Source: Muricea muricata
Lineage: Eukaryota > Cnidaria > Anthozoa > Malacalcyonacea > Plexauridae
Direction: 5' to 3'
DNA: 64,000 bases
Assembly: GCA_963855995.1 (NCBI GenBank)
Contig: OY979720.1
Span: forward strand, 17,256,430 to 17,320,429
The position numbers were made by a program, and so were the translations under genes. The notes under the pieces are model-generated. The model saw only the letters and a program-made list of their open reading frames with translations, was not told the origin of the DNA and did not search any database. Below are positions 22,378-34,837 of this stretch, in pieces (position 1 is the first letter of the stretch; the number at the start of each line of letters is the position of its first letter).

Positions 22378-25300
22378 ATGTGGCTAACCATCACTTGGTT
22401 TCTTATAATTTTGCAACACTCGAATGGCAAGGATGAAGCTGCAAACGTCGTTAACAAATTAAAAGGTATTTTATTTCAACTTATTGTACCTTTGTTGCAA
22501 TCACTGAATCAGCACAATCATAACAATGTAGTAATTGTACATTGGCGTACTGAATAGTATAGCCGGGTTATTTCTGTTGGAATAATTCACATATCTTCGA
22601 GTTCTTTGATAGACTGTTGCGAATTTATTTGAATCTCAGAATGCCAAGCTTTTTGTTTAATAATTTTTTAGCCTTTATATAATCTTTAATCATTCATTCC
22701 ATGCAGCTGCTCATCTGTGACAGGTGCATGCGTGCATCACTCCAGCTAAAATTTAAAATTTTGCAGCAATTTTTCTTCCGTGGTGGTATATGCAATTCAT
22801 ATATGCAATAGACGTTAGAGATGCTTATGTCACACCGGAGTTAAACAATGAATTGCAATGCAATGTGGGAAACATGTGGGAAAAATTTACCTTGTATTTA
22901 TATGCATTGAAAACTGTGTGACGTAAGCATTTCTAAGGTGTGTTCATATGTACAATTCATAAGTATCATGGGCATCCTTTGTGGTGTGGATGTCATCATT
23001 GTAGCTTAATGAACAGGGACTGTAGAAGATCAGTAATTGAGGAGGCATTTACTCATATATTTGAGTTCAAAAGCCCTAAAAACAATTAATTTTAAAAGAA
23101 ATATTACTGAGGCAGAATATAAAGCCACCCATTTACTGATCTCTGCTGTCCCTAATGAATAATATCAATTGAGTTCACAATAAAGAACGAGCAATGTGTT
23201 CCAAGATGTACAAGACAACCCACAACAAATGACAGTAAGCTAGTCACACTGTAGCATCACAGCCGGAGTGGGCATTATGTCTTGGAAGTGTTCACACTGT
23301 CATTTTCGCATGATTTTCTCCCACTTGTGCAGGCTTCTAAAAACATTGACCAATCAATGATACACAAATATTTCGATTCTTCATAAGACATCTACTGAAA
23401 AATTTCAATCCACATTGTGGGGAGCAAAAATGACCAGAGTGCTTTAAATTGTGAAATACTGACCATATAGTTCTGTTAATCTTGACTAATTTAGTGGCGT
23501 GCCACTGCGTGCGAGCTTAGTTGGGCGACCTATGATTTACCATCCATTCTTGATTTCCAAACTGAAAAGTCTCATTTTTTGTGTAAAAGTTCTCTTTTTA
23601 TAAACAAGCTTAGCAGAAGGATGTCATGTGGAGGGGTCTCAAGTGGAGGGGTGTCACTCCCTGCAGCCAGTGGCGAAGCCAGGCTGACATTTGGTCATGC
23701 AAATGCAAATTGTTCTATGTTTAATGACTGTATAAAGAATCAATTTCTAAAGGAATGAATAATGATGATGATTTAAATTTGCATAGCATGACCCAATTGT
23801 CGGGCTGGCTTCATTACTGCCTGCAGCCTTCCCCCAGGGTGTACCCCTATCACTATAACATGTCTAATGCCGGTTTTGAATAAGTATATGCAAGGGATGT
23901 TAGGTCCATACATAAGTTGCCCCAGAGAATGTCAATCATTTATGTCCGAGGACATTTTCGTACTGTCTGATAAAATGTAAAATAAATATGATATGCTTGG
24001 AAGGTGCATTCAAATTCAATACAAAGACTGCAGAGCGTGTTATTTATAGGAAGGGACCATAGTTGAGCATTGAAAGTATGGGCAACACTGGGACATGTGT
24101 GGACACAACCCAGGGGCACATTGCTTAGAAATAAGCAAGTTTATCTGCCATGAAAAGTAGGAGCAGTAGTTACACTATTGAGCTAAGAACATGCATTTTG
24201 CAGTTGCCTTGATGTATTATTATTGACTTTATTTTAGGACATCTCGAGGCAATAGGATCTCAAGGTACATTGTTAGGAAATGTGCCAGAATTAAAGTTTG
24301 CTCCAGATGGGAGATATTTCTATAAAAAATTCATTCATGGACGGCAACCTGTTGTCATTCGAAACGCGGCAAGTCATTGGTTAGCTGTAAAAAACTGGCC
24401 AAACGAGACATACTTACACTTGACTTATGGGGAACTGCCATTTACAGTACTTATGTACAAAGTTTACAGGGATTCGTTAAGTGTTCGCAAGGACATGAAC
24501 CTGTCAGATTTCTTAGAGATTTACAAGGAACAACCAGTGTATTTGGATTCACAGTTTCCACCCTCAAATTTGATCAATGAAATAAATCTACCATCCATCC
24601 TGCAGTGTGAAGAGATCAGTTCAACTATAAGTGATGTGAACCTCCTTATGAACAGTGGAGGTGCTAGCTCGCCACTTCACCATGATGGCTACGAGAATGT
24701 CTTGGCAATTATCTCGGGAACAAAGAAAGTTATCCTCTTTGGTAGTTCCTACAGTACAAACGTCTATGCTGATGAGTTTACTGCGCTACCTGGCCTGTCG
24801 CCAATTGATCCTCAAAAAGTAGATTTGGAGAAGTTTCCTAAGTTTGCAGATGTGATGTATTATGAGTCTGTGCTTCATCCTGGTAAGTGTTGGAATATAT
24901 TAATGGTAAATGATGGTGTTTTATGGTGATAGTTGAGTGGTGGTGGTAACATACACGGGAGAGTTCTATTGTCAACTGTTTCTTGCCAACATTTGTGATG
25001 ATGTTGAAGAGTTATCGTTCTTTATTTTATAACTGTTTGCCGCGTCCACGATTCGGGCAACGAAGATAGTTACATACACGTACGCTTTTAAAAAAAGTTT
25101 GCGAACGCGACTCAGAAAAGAGCAATAACTCTCCAAAGTTTTTACAGATAGTATAAATATTGACGAGTGAGAGTTGCGTCATATGTTGCCCTCTCATGTT
25201 ACTGCAAACTCAGAAATGTTGAGAAAGTTAAAAATCGTGTGCGGTCATTGGGAAAAGTGGACGTGTTTTGGGCGTGGTTCAGCTCTTCCAATCGTGACTC

Positions 25301-28300
25301 TCCGAGATAACTCTCCGCTTCATAAGTCTCACTTCAGTCATGCCCAGTTATATTTGGCGACTAATGTTACTAGTTTTCTATAATATTAATATTTTCAGGA
25401 GACATTTTGTACATTCCTCAATACTGGTGGCATCATTTCACATCCGCAGGATCGCCAAACATTGCTGTTAATATTTGGTTTCAGATGTTTAACTACGAAC
25501 AACAGTTCGAAAGCGCAGGCCTGAAAGAAAGTCAAGATGTCGTCAAGGTGTGTGAAATAGTTAATAATTATGTAGCATCTGACTATTCAGCAGCGACTTG
25601 AACTAACAAACACACCAAACTATGTTTAAAATTTTTTATATAACAAGCGATCAGCGCTGTCGACTAATTTCCATAACCTTCCACAGGCATAGGGTGGTTG
25701 GGAATGAGACACTAATAAACTTTTGAAAAGAATGCATGACATGAGTTCCTTGTATGTTTGCATGGTGAATATCAAATTAAAATATAATTTTGTGGAAACA
25801 CTACGTGAGTTTATTATCGCATTATTAATAGCACTGATGAAGATCCGAGCTTACGGATCGACGTGGTGTAAAATTATATTTTAATGCATGACATATATCC
25901 TCATTATAACTGATATCTTTTTTATTTGGGGGAGGATTATTACAACTCGTCCTTAAACAAACTAACTGTAATTTAATATACACATTTAGGCTAAAAGGGT
26001 TGACAAAAATTCTTTATACTATAAGGCCCTCCAGCAAGAATCAAACATCCGCTTTGCGATGTTGTTGTAATTCCAAAGATGTAGGTTCAATTTCTGCCAG
26101 AGGACCTATAAGTTGATGATGAATGTTTCTCAACTGTTCCAAACTTGAATTTCGACATGTATGTTATTTGCACTCTAATTAAGGCATATATTAATCGTTT
26201 AGAAGTCCTAAGATCATCGTTGATTTACTATATTGCCCAAATTTTGCAACTTTCGAAACTTTTTTGAAACGAAACTCTGAATGGTTTAAATTTATTTTCG
26301 AGGATTGCAAACTATGGCAGAGCGTTGGCGATATTCATTTGGTAATCTAAACGAGATATTTCTCTTTCAGACCACAGAACTGTTTGAAAAGCTTGCTAAA
26401 GAAGAGCCTCAGAGCATCGAATGCAAAGAACAAGCGCCACCTCTTGATCAGATCTTAAAAATTGCCGTCAGTGATAGTTCGTCTGCATCACTGAGAATCC
26501 CGAAAGTCGCAAAACGACCAGAAGATTTTAAGTTGATTACTGGTTACACAAGTAAGAGTTTTGTTGTGGAAAACATGAGAAGAACTAAATGAAAAAGTTT
26601 AAAACTAAATGAAAAGAGTGTTTAACCTCGATGATATAGTCATTTGTAAAAAATGCGTCGACGTTAAAGCTAAAAATTTCGTCTGAGAAAGGCAAAGCAA
26701 TGCAAGAAACAAAGGGTGGACTGTTTGTAGAGGAATCGTTTGGGGGCATCAGCAACCTCGTTTTATTGCTGTTCAAACTTAGAGAAATTTGCTTGAATTT
26801 AAGCCCTTCAAACGTCGTGCAAACATAGATTTTTCATAATAAAACTGTTCTTCTCTCGTCTTGTAGTGCCTGCCTTGGGTTTCGGGACAGCTGCTCTCCA
26901 TCCAGATGACAGATCACCAGCAATTTTAACTGCCTTGGATTCAGGGTATAGGTAAGTACAACATTTTAGCTTAGTGAATGCATTGTGGAATAATTGTTAG
27001 GCCTGGAATTCTCGCTTTGTAAGAAAGGCAAGAAGGAGGAAAGACTGGTAGTAAATAATGAGAAACATTTTGTTGCTGTTTCTCAAATTAATGACCACAT
27101 TTATCATGATTACAGGTTGTTTGATACAGCACAAGTATATGGAACGGAGGGTAATTTAGGAGCTGCAATCAAGGAACGAAATATTCCACGTGAAGACGTA
27201 ACCATAGTTACGAAACTTCATCCCCAGTACCATGGCTATGAGTCCACGATCTCTGCCGTGCAAGGCTCGCTCGAGAATCTTCAAACTGATTATATCGATG
27301 TGTTTCTAATCCACACAAAACACTGCGATGGAGGATACTTCAAATGTCCTGAAGGTAAATTCGCTGGGATGGCAGCGGTTGCTTGATTTTCTACTTTTAT
27401 TTAAATAACTAGTTAAGAAATTTTGAAAATATGACTAAATTATTGGCAATCGATTTAGTTTCCTCGAGGAATATTTCTTACAAATTCCTTAAGCAATGTA
27501 AACCTGTAAGATTTTTATATGTCTTGGTGTTTTTTGCTCAACAAAGCACGAAAAATAATCGACCAGACTCGAATTGTGACATACTCGAACCGACCTGACC
27601 TGACCACGTACGTAGTTCAGTAGGCAGTCTGAGCATTTGGCTAGCATTCAAAAGGTCGTAGGTTCGCGAGCATAATTTTCACCTGAGTGCGAAACACGCA
27701 GATATAATTGTGATAAAATTAGTGAACAATTGCTTAGTCTAGTATATAAAAAATGCCGTGTCTTCCTTCTTTAGGTAAACCAGAAGGAACTTGGAAAGAC
27801 AGCTGGCGTGCTATGGAGTATCTTTACAATGAAGGGGAAATACGCAGTCTTGGTGTCAGTAATTTTGATCTCATCGACATGAGAGAGTTAATGAACTTTA
27901 CCAAAGTCTCTGTGGCGGTTGTGCAGAACTGGTTTGATCCGTTTCATCAGGATGAATCCGTGAGAGGATTCTGTAGGAAACATCAGATTCATTACATGGG
28001 TTATTCGACTTTAGGTTGGTTATAATTTTTTCCAACAGGCATGGGACTTTGTTACACGTTAAAACTTGGTTAAAAATAAGCTGATACGTTAACAGTGATG
28101 TCAACATTTCTCTGACGTTGTTTTACAAAAACTTGTTCAACATTACCAAACAGACGTCAAAATTATGTAATGTTTGATTTTATCTCGTCGATTTGATTTG
28201 AAATTTCGACGTTGTTTTAAAATCGTTGAGTCATATAGTTGATGAGGTCGACAACGTAATTTCTCCGCTGTTTTAGCGTCAAGAAAATAACGTTTTGTTT

Positions 28301-29709
28301 CCAATCATTTTTCAACATTAATTGCCCACAATGTTCAAACACATTGAGTTCACCACTTGTTAGGAATACTTACCAATAAAATGGTTTTTAAAATCTTTAT
28401 TTTTCAACAATTATATTTAGGTTCTCAGTGGACTGCTTATGGAGGCCTGGAGAGCAATCCCGTGCTTACTTCTCCGACGTTTTTTGAGATTGCGAGTCAT
28501 TATGAGTTCGTTATCGCTCAAGTCATATTGAGGTTGTATAAACTACACTGTGCAACTTTGTTTAGAACTGTTGCATGCAATTCTCATAAACTATGCTTGC
28601 TTGCGTTTATTCATCTCTGCATTACAAATATTTAACCCTTTCTCACTGAACCATTCCCCTTTTAGGCAAACTTTTGAATTAGGAATATTCACCAGTACTG
28701 CTGGAAAGAGCATCCTAAATTTAGTCAAGCTTTGAAGTTTGGTTGCAAAATATTGTAAAATGTGGAAAATATAGACTTGTGAAGTTTGAAAATTTTATAT
28801 ACTTTTGTATTATGCGCAGAAAAGTGCAATCAGAATTCGAAATCTAATTACACTTTTCCGCGCATATTACAATAGTATATACAAAATTTGCAAACTTCAC
28901 AGGACTATATTTTCCACATTTTACAATGTTTTGGAATCAAATTTCACAGCTTTACTAAATTTACGATGCTCTTTCCAGCTGTGCTAATGAACATTTCTAA
29001 TTCAAAAGTTTGTCTAAAACGGAAATGGTCCATTTCGGACGAAAATGACGTTTTAAAATCCTGGAAAGTCACAGCTCTTTTACGTGACTAGAACAGCTTT
29101 TGGTACACATTACTTAATTAAGGATTGGATGATAAATAGAAAACGTTCCTGAAAGATGCATTAAAGACCATTTACATTTTTGCTTCTGCACCGTTTAGAT
29201 AAAGAGGATATTTTAGGGACAGTTTCATTGGTGGAGCCTGCCCATCTTTGCCTATTACCAACTCACGACCAGTATTATAAGTTGTCAAATTATCAGTTCC
29301 AAAATTCTGAGTTTACTGATAAAATACTTAGTTTAAGAATATGATCAGTGGTCGGCAGTCTTTGTTCTTGAACCTTATCAGGATTCATAAACTGATGCTT
29401 GCACCCGATTCTATTAGGTGGGCCATTCATTTGAATGTGACTGTCATCCCTCGTTCACGTGATCCACGACACATCCTCCTCAACTTCAAGGCACTTGATA
29501 TTGAACTCAGCACAGACGAGATCAAGCTTATCACCGAGGAGTGGTTGCCAAATAGCAGCGGCACAGCCGAGGAGAAAGGGAAAGAATGGGAGAGTCCGGA
29601 AACGGATGAGGTGGAGCTTGGTAATTCAGAAGAATTAGAAGACACTGGGAAAGAGAATGATGGGAGCGATAACATCGTGATTGGCGGTGAAAATAGAGAT
29701 GAACTTTAG
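22378..29709 (+). CDS. ER-lumen JmjC hydroxylase / aldo-keto reductase fusion protein
   Basis: Nine exons join in phase: 22378-22465, 24238-24882, 25399-25547, 26371-26551, 26867-26951, 27116-27354, 27775-28014, 28421-28532, 29418-29709 (676 aa). The N terminus (MWLTITWFLIILQHSNG) is a signal peptide; an in-frame stop five codons upstream fixes the start. Residues about 40-300 form a KDM8/JMJD-like JmjC domain with Fe(II) ligands H177, D179 (PLHHDGYENV) and H256 (IPQYWWHHF) and a 2-oxoglutarate lysine at K192. Residues 355-625 form a complete aldo-keto reductase with catalytic D386, Y391, K416 and H449 (FDTAQVYG, VTKLHP, FLIHTKHC) and the nucleotide-site motif TVIPRSRDPRH. The acidic tail ends in RDEL, a KDEL-type ER retrieval signal. 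The reductase has no start of its own; its first Met codon is split across an intron. Dioxygenase plus NADPH reductase activity in the ER is inferred; the substrate is unknown. The exon 8 donor (GTTGTA) is weak. Confidence 0.9.
22807..22942 (-). mobile_element. Dispersed MITE family A, copy 2
   Basis: This is the reverse orientation relative to 4033-4147. The ends are AATAGACGTTAGAGATGCTT and a right end containing GTGACGTAAGCATTTCTAAG; the interior is TTGCAATGCAATGTGGGAAA. It lies in intron 1 of the JmjC-AKR gene. Confidence 0.75.
23668..23820. mobile_element. MITE family C, copy 1
   Basis: The inverted ends CAGTGGCGAAGCCAG and GGCTGGCTTCATTACTG flank AATCAATTTCTAAAGGAATG and AAATTTGCATAGCATGACCC. 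The same structure occurs at 41612-41763. Confidence 0.7.
25795..25890. mobile_element. GATCCG-hairpin foldback family, copy 2 (JmjC-AKR intron 3)
   Basis: It contains GTGGAAACACTACGTGAGTT, then CACTGATGAAGATCCGAGCT and TACGGATCGACGTGGTG. The preceding TTGTATGTTTGCATGGTGAA is shared with the element at 41823-42066. The interior is truncated. Confidence 0.65.
27588..27672 (+). mobile_element. tRNA-derived SINE head, degraded
   Basis: The leader GACCTGACCTGACCACGTAC is followed by an A-box-like TAGTTCAGTAGGCAG and a B-box-like GGTCGTAGGTTCG. It lies in intron 6 of the JmjC-AKR gene and shares its leader with the sequences at 12913 and 56766. Confidence 0.55.
28640..29035. mobile_element. Palindromic element family B, long copy
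   Basis: The arms are about 170 bp. Left: CATTCCCCTTTTAGGCAAAC, GCATCCTAAATTTAGTCAAG, AAAATGTGGAAAATATAGAC. Right: GTCTATATTTTCCACATTTT-like sequence, CTAAATTTACGATGCTCTTT, GTTTGTCTAAAACGGAAATG. The centre carries a second palindrome around CGCAGAAAAGTG / CACTTTTCCGCGC. It lies in intron 8 of the JmjC-AKR gene. Shorter relatives lie at 20925-21080 and, more diverged, at about 13560-13830. Confidence 0.75.
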
Positions 29710-31058
29710 GGAAAAAAGGGGGAAGTGGAAGCATCCAAATACGTCATTGAACACTATTTATTTTAAAATTATTATACAGTGTGTCTGAGAAAGAATGACA
29801 CTCTGGCAAAATAGCGAGTATCACTTTTGATTGAAATGCATTTGCGTGAACTCTGCATATTGATCAGATATTTATTTTTATGCAAACATGGTTTGTGTTC
29901 GTCTAAGAATGAATTAAACATTGATTTTCAGTTTGCCGTAACTGCATGCCAAATTCCGATTGTTTTGGGAAATTGAGAAAACTGACTGTTAAAATGAAAA
30001 GGCAATATTTTTGTTGCGCGTTGATGAACCTTTTGGGTCGCCATCAACCTATACTAAAATGCTTTGTGAGTGGTTGGTTATAACAATGAAAGACAATATA
30101 TACCACATATATAAACTATAGAAATTGGTTTTCTGAAGAACGAATCACAAACAGTAATGACTTTTGTTTCCAAACACCGATTACAAAGCCTGATCATTTT
30201 GGTTGGTATCTACCGAACGTTCTCCAAACTAAAGGCCTGTTCAAACGAAGCCAACATGTTGGTCCAACATCACCCAACATTGTTGGTGCAACATGTTGGC
30301 TTCGTTTGAAGACCATGTTGGAAGATGTTGGCTTAATTTTAAACATGTTTAAAATTTCGTCCAACATCATGCAACATTGTTGGGCCAACAATGTTGCATG
30401 ATGTTGGCTTCGTTTAAACAGGCCTTAACAGCAATGCTAGTCAACATAACAGAATACTCATGATAATATTTAACTTGGAAAAGTCCTTATGAACAATCTT
30501 AAAAATTTTTATTAGAAATATGACAGGGCGAAATGTAGTGGCCCTCAAAGGACACCTAAATTTTGTTGACATTTTATATTTTACTTTTAAAATTTTATTT
30601 AATATCGAAATAGTAGCTATGGATAGATTGTCTTATAATATATATGTTTAATGCTGTAAAACAATAAATTATACTAGAAAAGAAAAAGTATTCGTGTTCG
30701 GGTTTTTTGCGTCAGTATTGATACAGGCAATCTCTTCACGCATTTTCTGGAGCCAAATTGTCCGCATAAGTTCCAAATTAAGTGCTTTAATTATATTTAT
30801 TCTGGAGCAATTACTTAATTTATCAAATTATTGCGCTATATAAAAGCATAAGAGATAAAATTATTAAATTAACGTATGAAAAAAAACGTTTAAAAATTTT
30901 TAGAAATTTAATTAGCATACAGCGCGCGGTGCGGTAGGGAGATTGGTTGCGAGTGCATGAAAGCGAGGCAAATCTTACGTGTGATTCTTTTCTCTTTGAA
31001 ATCACAGAGAGTGAATCACACATTGTATTCGACTGTAGTTCTTTCAAATCTTTACAAA
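29710..31058. other. Intergenic region between the JmjC-AKR and SSR3 genes
   Basis: There is no gene. It includes the MITE at 30232-30426. AATAAA at about 30664 is far from either neighbour. An inverted CCAAT (GATTGGTTG, about 30941) lies about 110 bp upstream of the SSR3 start and may belong to its promoter. Confidence 0.5.
30232..30426. mobile_element. MITE-like hairpin element built from CCAACAT/ATGTTGG words
   Basis: The inverted ends AAGGCCTGTTCAAACGAAGC and GCTTCGTTTAAACAGGCCTT are near-perfect. The interior repeats ACATGTTGG, CAACATTGTTGG and CATCATGCAACATTGTTGG, so transcripts could fold in several alternative hairpins. Confidence 0.8.
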
Positions 31059-34000
31059 ATGTCGAAAAATAAGAAGCTCACCAAAGAAGAGGAGTTACTT
31101 TTGCAAGATTTTGGGCGCAATGTTTCGACGAAATCGTCTTTGCTGTTTTATTGTAACGCTTTCTTCGTGTCAGCCGTTCCACTTTGTAAGTATTGTGGTG
31201 ACCTTTGTTCATTAGAATATTTTTACATATATATACACATGTTTTAGCAGAGAGCTTGTTATAGTGATATAAAACCGCCTTAAATGCTAAATAAATTCGT
31301 TGTGAGAGCAGGCTAGGGTAAATTCCGAAAACAGAACTGTACTATTAATTGATAGAGGTTGATAGATTTTTTCTGGCAATTGTGGACTTGGTTTGTGATT
31401 GTTTTATCACCCTGTCACATTGCAGACATCAGAAAGGGATGTTGTTTTGCCCAATCTGCCCTATTTAGTCATGATCGCAGGACAAACCCACAATTGCCGG
31501 ACCAAATGAGCAGTCCATGCAAACAGGTTGCTTGCATTCATAATGAGTCTGATATTAAAATACAATCTTCCTTAGCCAAACTTAAATGTATCTATCTATA
31601 CTTGTGAAACTCATTATAAAACACAAAAGAAATCATGAGCGTGAAGGAGTCTGTGTACCCCGATCCTGAATTCTGATGATTCACAAAATTTAACTTTGAT
31701 TTTCTTGCTTATAAGAAGATGTATTTTGCAAATTTATTTATAAAATTGTAGAGTTTCGACTTTCACAAGCCATTTACAACATTTGCATCTGTATTGTATC
31801 AAATATGCAAATTATCACCTTCGGCTCAAGCTTTTATATGCTGATACAATATGACCTCAGACCTCTCATGAACAAAATAGTACAAAGGCAGTTGAGGTTG
31901 GAAACTCAGTGAACTTCCTAGCCTTTGTCATGAGCGAGGATTTTAGCTGGCTTCACCATGCACAAATCTTTTGAAATTTTGTTTGTTAATATTTCAGCAG
32001 TACAGTTAAGTGCTTTGGCAAGGTGATGCTTTTGGAGAATTGCTGTATAAATCCAAAAGTTCATTGTCTTTAACATGCACACAAGTCAGCATGAAGACAA
32101 ACAAAAAGATAGAACAAAAATATTAGCTATGTTTCCATACGATATCTCTCAACAGCCAATAATATTTGAAGAAATAGATGTTTTTCCTGGTAAAATCTTG
32201 TGCCAATCTTGTTTTAATTGAAAATTTATCAAATTTGACACAAATTTCAGTTTCACCTAGTCCCATAATGCCAACAGGTCCGAAGTGACTCAGTAATATG
32301 CAAAGTTGAACGATTGCTTCGTTTTCAACCACTGTGGCTTTCCTGTAGGATGTAAAACATGGTTGTAAACTTGGATGTTTGAGGCTTATGAAAGCACTCT
32401 TGATTGATAATTCTTCCAGGGTTATTCTGGCGTGTTCATGAGATGGATCCACAAGACTCAATGATCTTGTTTGCTGTTATGACTTTGATTTGTACATGGT
32501 TTATTTCTTATTCTTATAAGAATATTAAATTTCAATTGAAACACAAGTAAGTTAACTGTTGACTTTTTATACAATTGTAAAGTTAGAATATCATAAGAAT
32601 ACGGTCCAAAAGTGAAAAAAAGCAAATGAAAAATGTTTGAATAGATGCTATTGCCTAATTCAAGTTGTTGTTCAAGAAGTTGTGTCATGAGAACAAGCCA
32701 TGGTATATTTTGAGCAATATGTTACAGCAATTTGCGTCCAATCATTTTCACCTTTTTTCTTACTTTTGTAACGTTCCATTTGGCTGTTTGAAACAGAAGA
32801 CATTTTGATGCAAAACCTGACAGTTCTGCAACTGTCTTGTTATGTCATGTTTTGATGCAGGTTTTATCAATTGTTGTGATAAAATACCCCAATTTCGTGG
32901 AGTAGAAGCTTGTTTAGAAATTCAATTGATCAGCTAGACACTAGGATATAAAACTTGCTGGGGCTTTTTTTATTGGTCAGAAAGAAGTCAAACTTGTTAA
33001 ATCAAACTATTGTAAACTTGAGATTTGAATATTATTGTGCTAATTATTACATATTTACAAGGTGTCATGTAAACTTCAATTTCTTTAGGATTGCGCTGAA
33101 GATTGAGCATGCAGTGACCCGTGAAGTGAACAATCAATTAGATTCAAAGCCTGAGACCAAAAAATTAACAAGACAAGAAAAAGATGAAAGGTTGGCTGAA
33201 TGTTTTTTCTTTTTTATGATGTTGTATTGATGTCTTGCATCATGCGTGCATATATGTTTAAAGTAGCTCCTATGCAGGTTCTCCCTAAGTTTATTGTCCT
33301 CATCGCCTAGCCTTTGATAGAAAGAGAGAAACATACATTTGGATCATTGACATAAATACATCTGGTCTGCCTGCTCACAATATTTTTACCTGAAATTGGC
33401 ATTATCAATTGAAAATCACAATGGCTGATGAATGCTGATGATTCTCTGGACATTGCTGGCTCTTAAATATACAAAAAATACAGGTCAGCAGTAAACTTCA
33501 TGAGCAAACGCTCATATTTAGGCCATCTTTAATGATGCCTTTTGAGGCCGAGCAGGCAGTCCAGATTTATTTTTGTCAATGGTGCGGACTGTAGCCATAT
33601 GAAAAACTTGCATAAATGCTATTGCTTGACCTTATGCAGCTTCAGACGGGGTACTTACTAACACTAGGGTGCTTTCATTTTTTACCCAAGGGGTGGAAGA
33701 ATCAGGTGGGGTACAAGTGGTGCAACATAGGGGGGCATGTTTGTCAAACTGGGAAGGGGTGTGAAGTGACATGAAAAAGAGGGTTAAGAAAAATTGAGGG
33801 AGTTAACCCCCTCTCCAGAAAGAAAATCTGCCCATGGGATAATAACATGATACTATCTGTTATATGTTCATGATGTTAATTTTTTTCTTTTGTATTTGAA
33901 TGCATTTCTATTTTTTCAGAATTTTATGGAAGAAAAACAATGTTGCTGACATGGAGGCGACAACCTACTCAATCTTTTATAATAACACCCTGTTCTTGTT

Positions 34001-34788
34001 TCTGATGCTGATAATGTCTTTCTATGTTCTAAGGTCATTCAACCCAGGAGTGTATCCTTTTTGAAACAAGTGCACAATAGGAGTAGATGTACAGTATTAT
34101 TTTTGTAAAATAATAAGACTGTTCCATGCCATCAAGAACTTTGCTGCTGAAGGATTTGATCGTACAGTCACTAGAGCAGTAGAGCTATGTCTTTAAGCTC
34201 TAAGATTGTGTTAGTGTAACTTTGAGACTCTGAACCTTTTTATACAAAAAACAACCAATTTTCCCAGATTCAGATGCAAATCACTTAGAAAGCAATTGAA
34301 GTTAGCTACAAGTAAGTGTAATTTGCACAATTGTCTTTTGGCAATGTGAGTGACTGGGTTAACAAGCATGTGATAGGTTTACAGTCAAGTTGACGTAAGG
34401 ATGTGTTTACATTGCTTACTCCCCCTTTTTCATAACTTCTGGAAGTTGATCTTGTTTAAAGTTTTTGTTCAAATTGCTTGGTTTCAACTGAATAAACTTG
34501 TGGCAAATCGACAAATATCAGGTTGCAACTATTCTGGTTTTCACAGACTTGATGAGACCGAAAGACTTGATGCAACCTGGTGAAAAACTTGCACAAAGCC
34601 GGTAAAATCCACAAGTTGTAAAAGTCTTTGGCACTTCTCTGTCTTCTCACTGTGTAAGCATATTCCTCTAACAAAGGTCCCTCTGGTATCAATTTCCTTA
34701 ACATATTTTTAGTAATTATGTGATGTCTACTGCTGCTGCATCTGGATTTGTTGCTCTCCTGTCAACCTCATCCTCTCCTGCTACATAA
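31059..34788 (+). CDS. SSR3: Translocon-associated protein subunit gamma (TRAP-gamma)
   Basis: Five exons join in phase: 31059-31185, 32420-32546, 33089-33190, 33920-34051, 34713-34788 (187 aa; vertebrate SSR3 is about 185). The N terminus [20 protein letters not shown] and later stretches ([60 protein letters not shown]) follow the family closely along the whole length. Four hydrophobic segments lie at about 27-47, 57-74, 136-155 and 162-180, with a charged cytosolic loop between the second and third, as expected. The protein is part of the TRAP complex, which sits beside the Sec61 channel and helps nascent chains into the ER. The exon 3 donor (GTTGGC) is unusual but gives the conserved junction DER-ILWKK. 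Exons 2 to 5 have no long ORF of their own. Confidence 0.95.
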
Positions 34789-34831
34789 TGTTCAAATGCA
34801 GCACAAATATATTGAGTTTTTTGTTTTTACA

Positions 34832-34837
34832 AATAAA
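34832..34837 (+). terminator. Poly(A) signal of SSR3
   Basis: AATAAA lies 44 bp after the SSR3 stop codon. Confidence 0.6.

Noticed and set aside
22378-31185. ER operon-like linkage of the JmjC-AKR gene and SSR3
   Set aside because: Both products are ER proteins, but the genes have separate intergenic space and there is no sign of polycistronic processing; adjacency alone is weak evidence.
32123-32688. Minus-strand ORFs of 112 and 76 aa
   Set aside because: They overlap SSR3 exon 2 in antisense and resemble nothing; the sense exon is strongly conserved.
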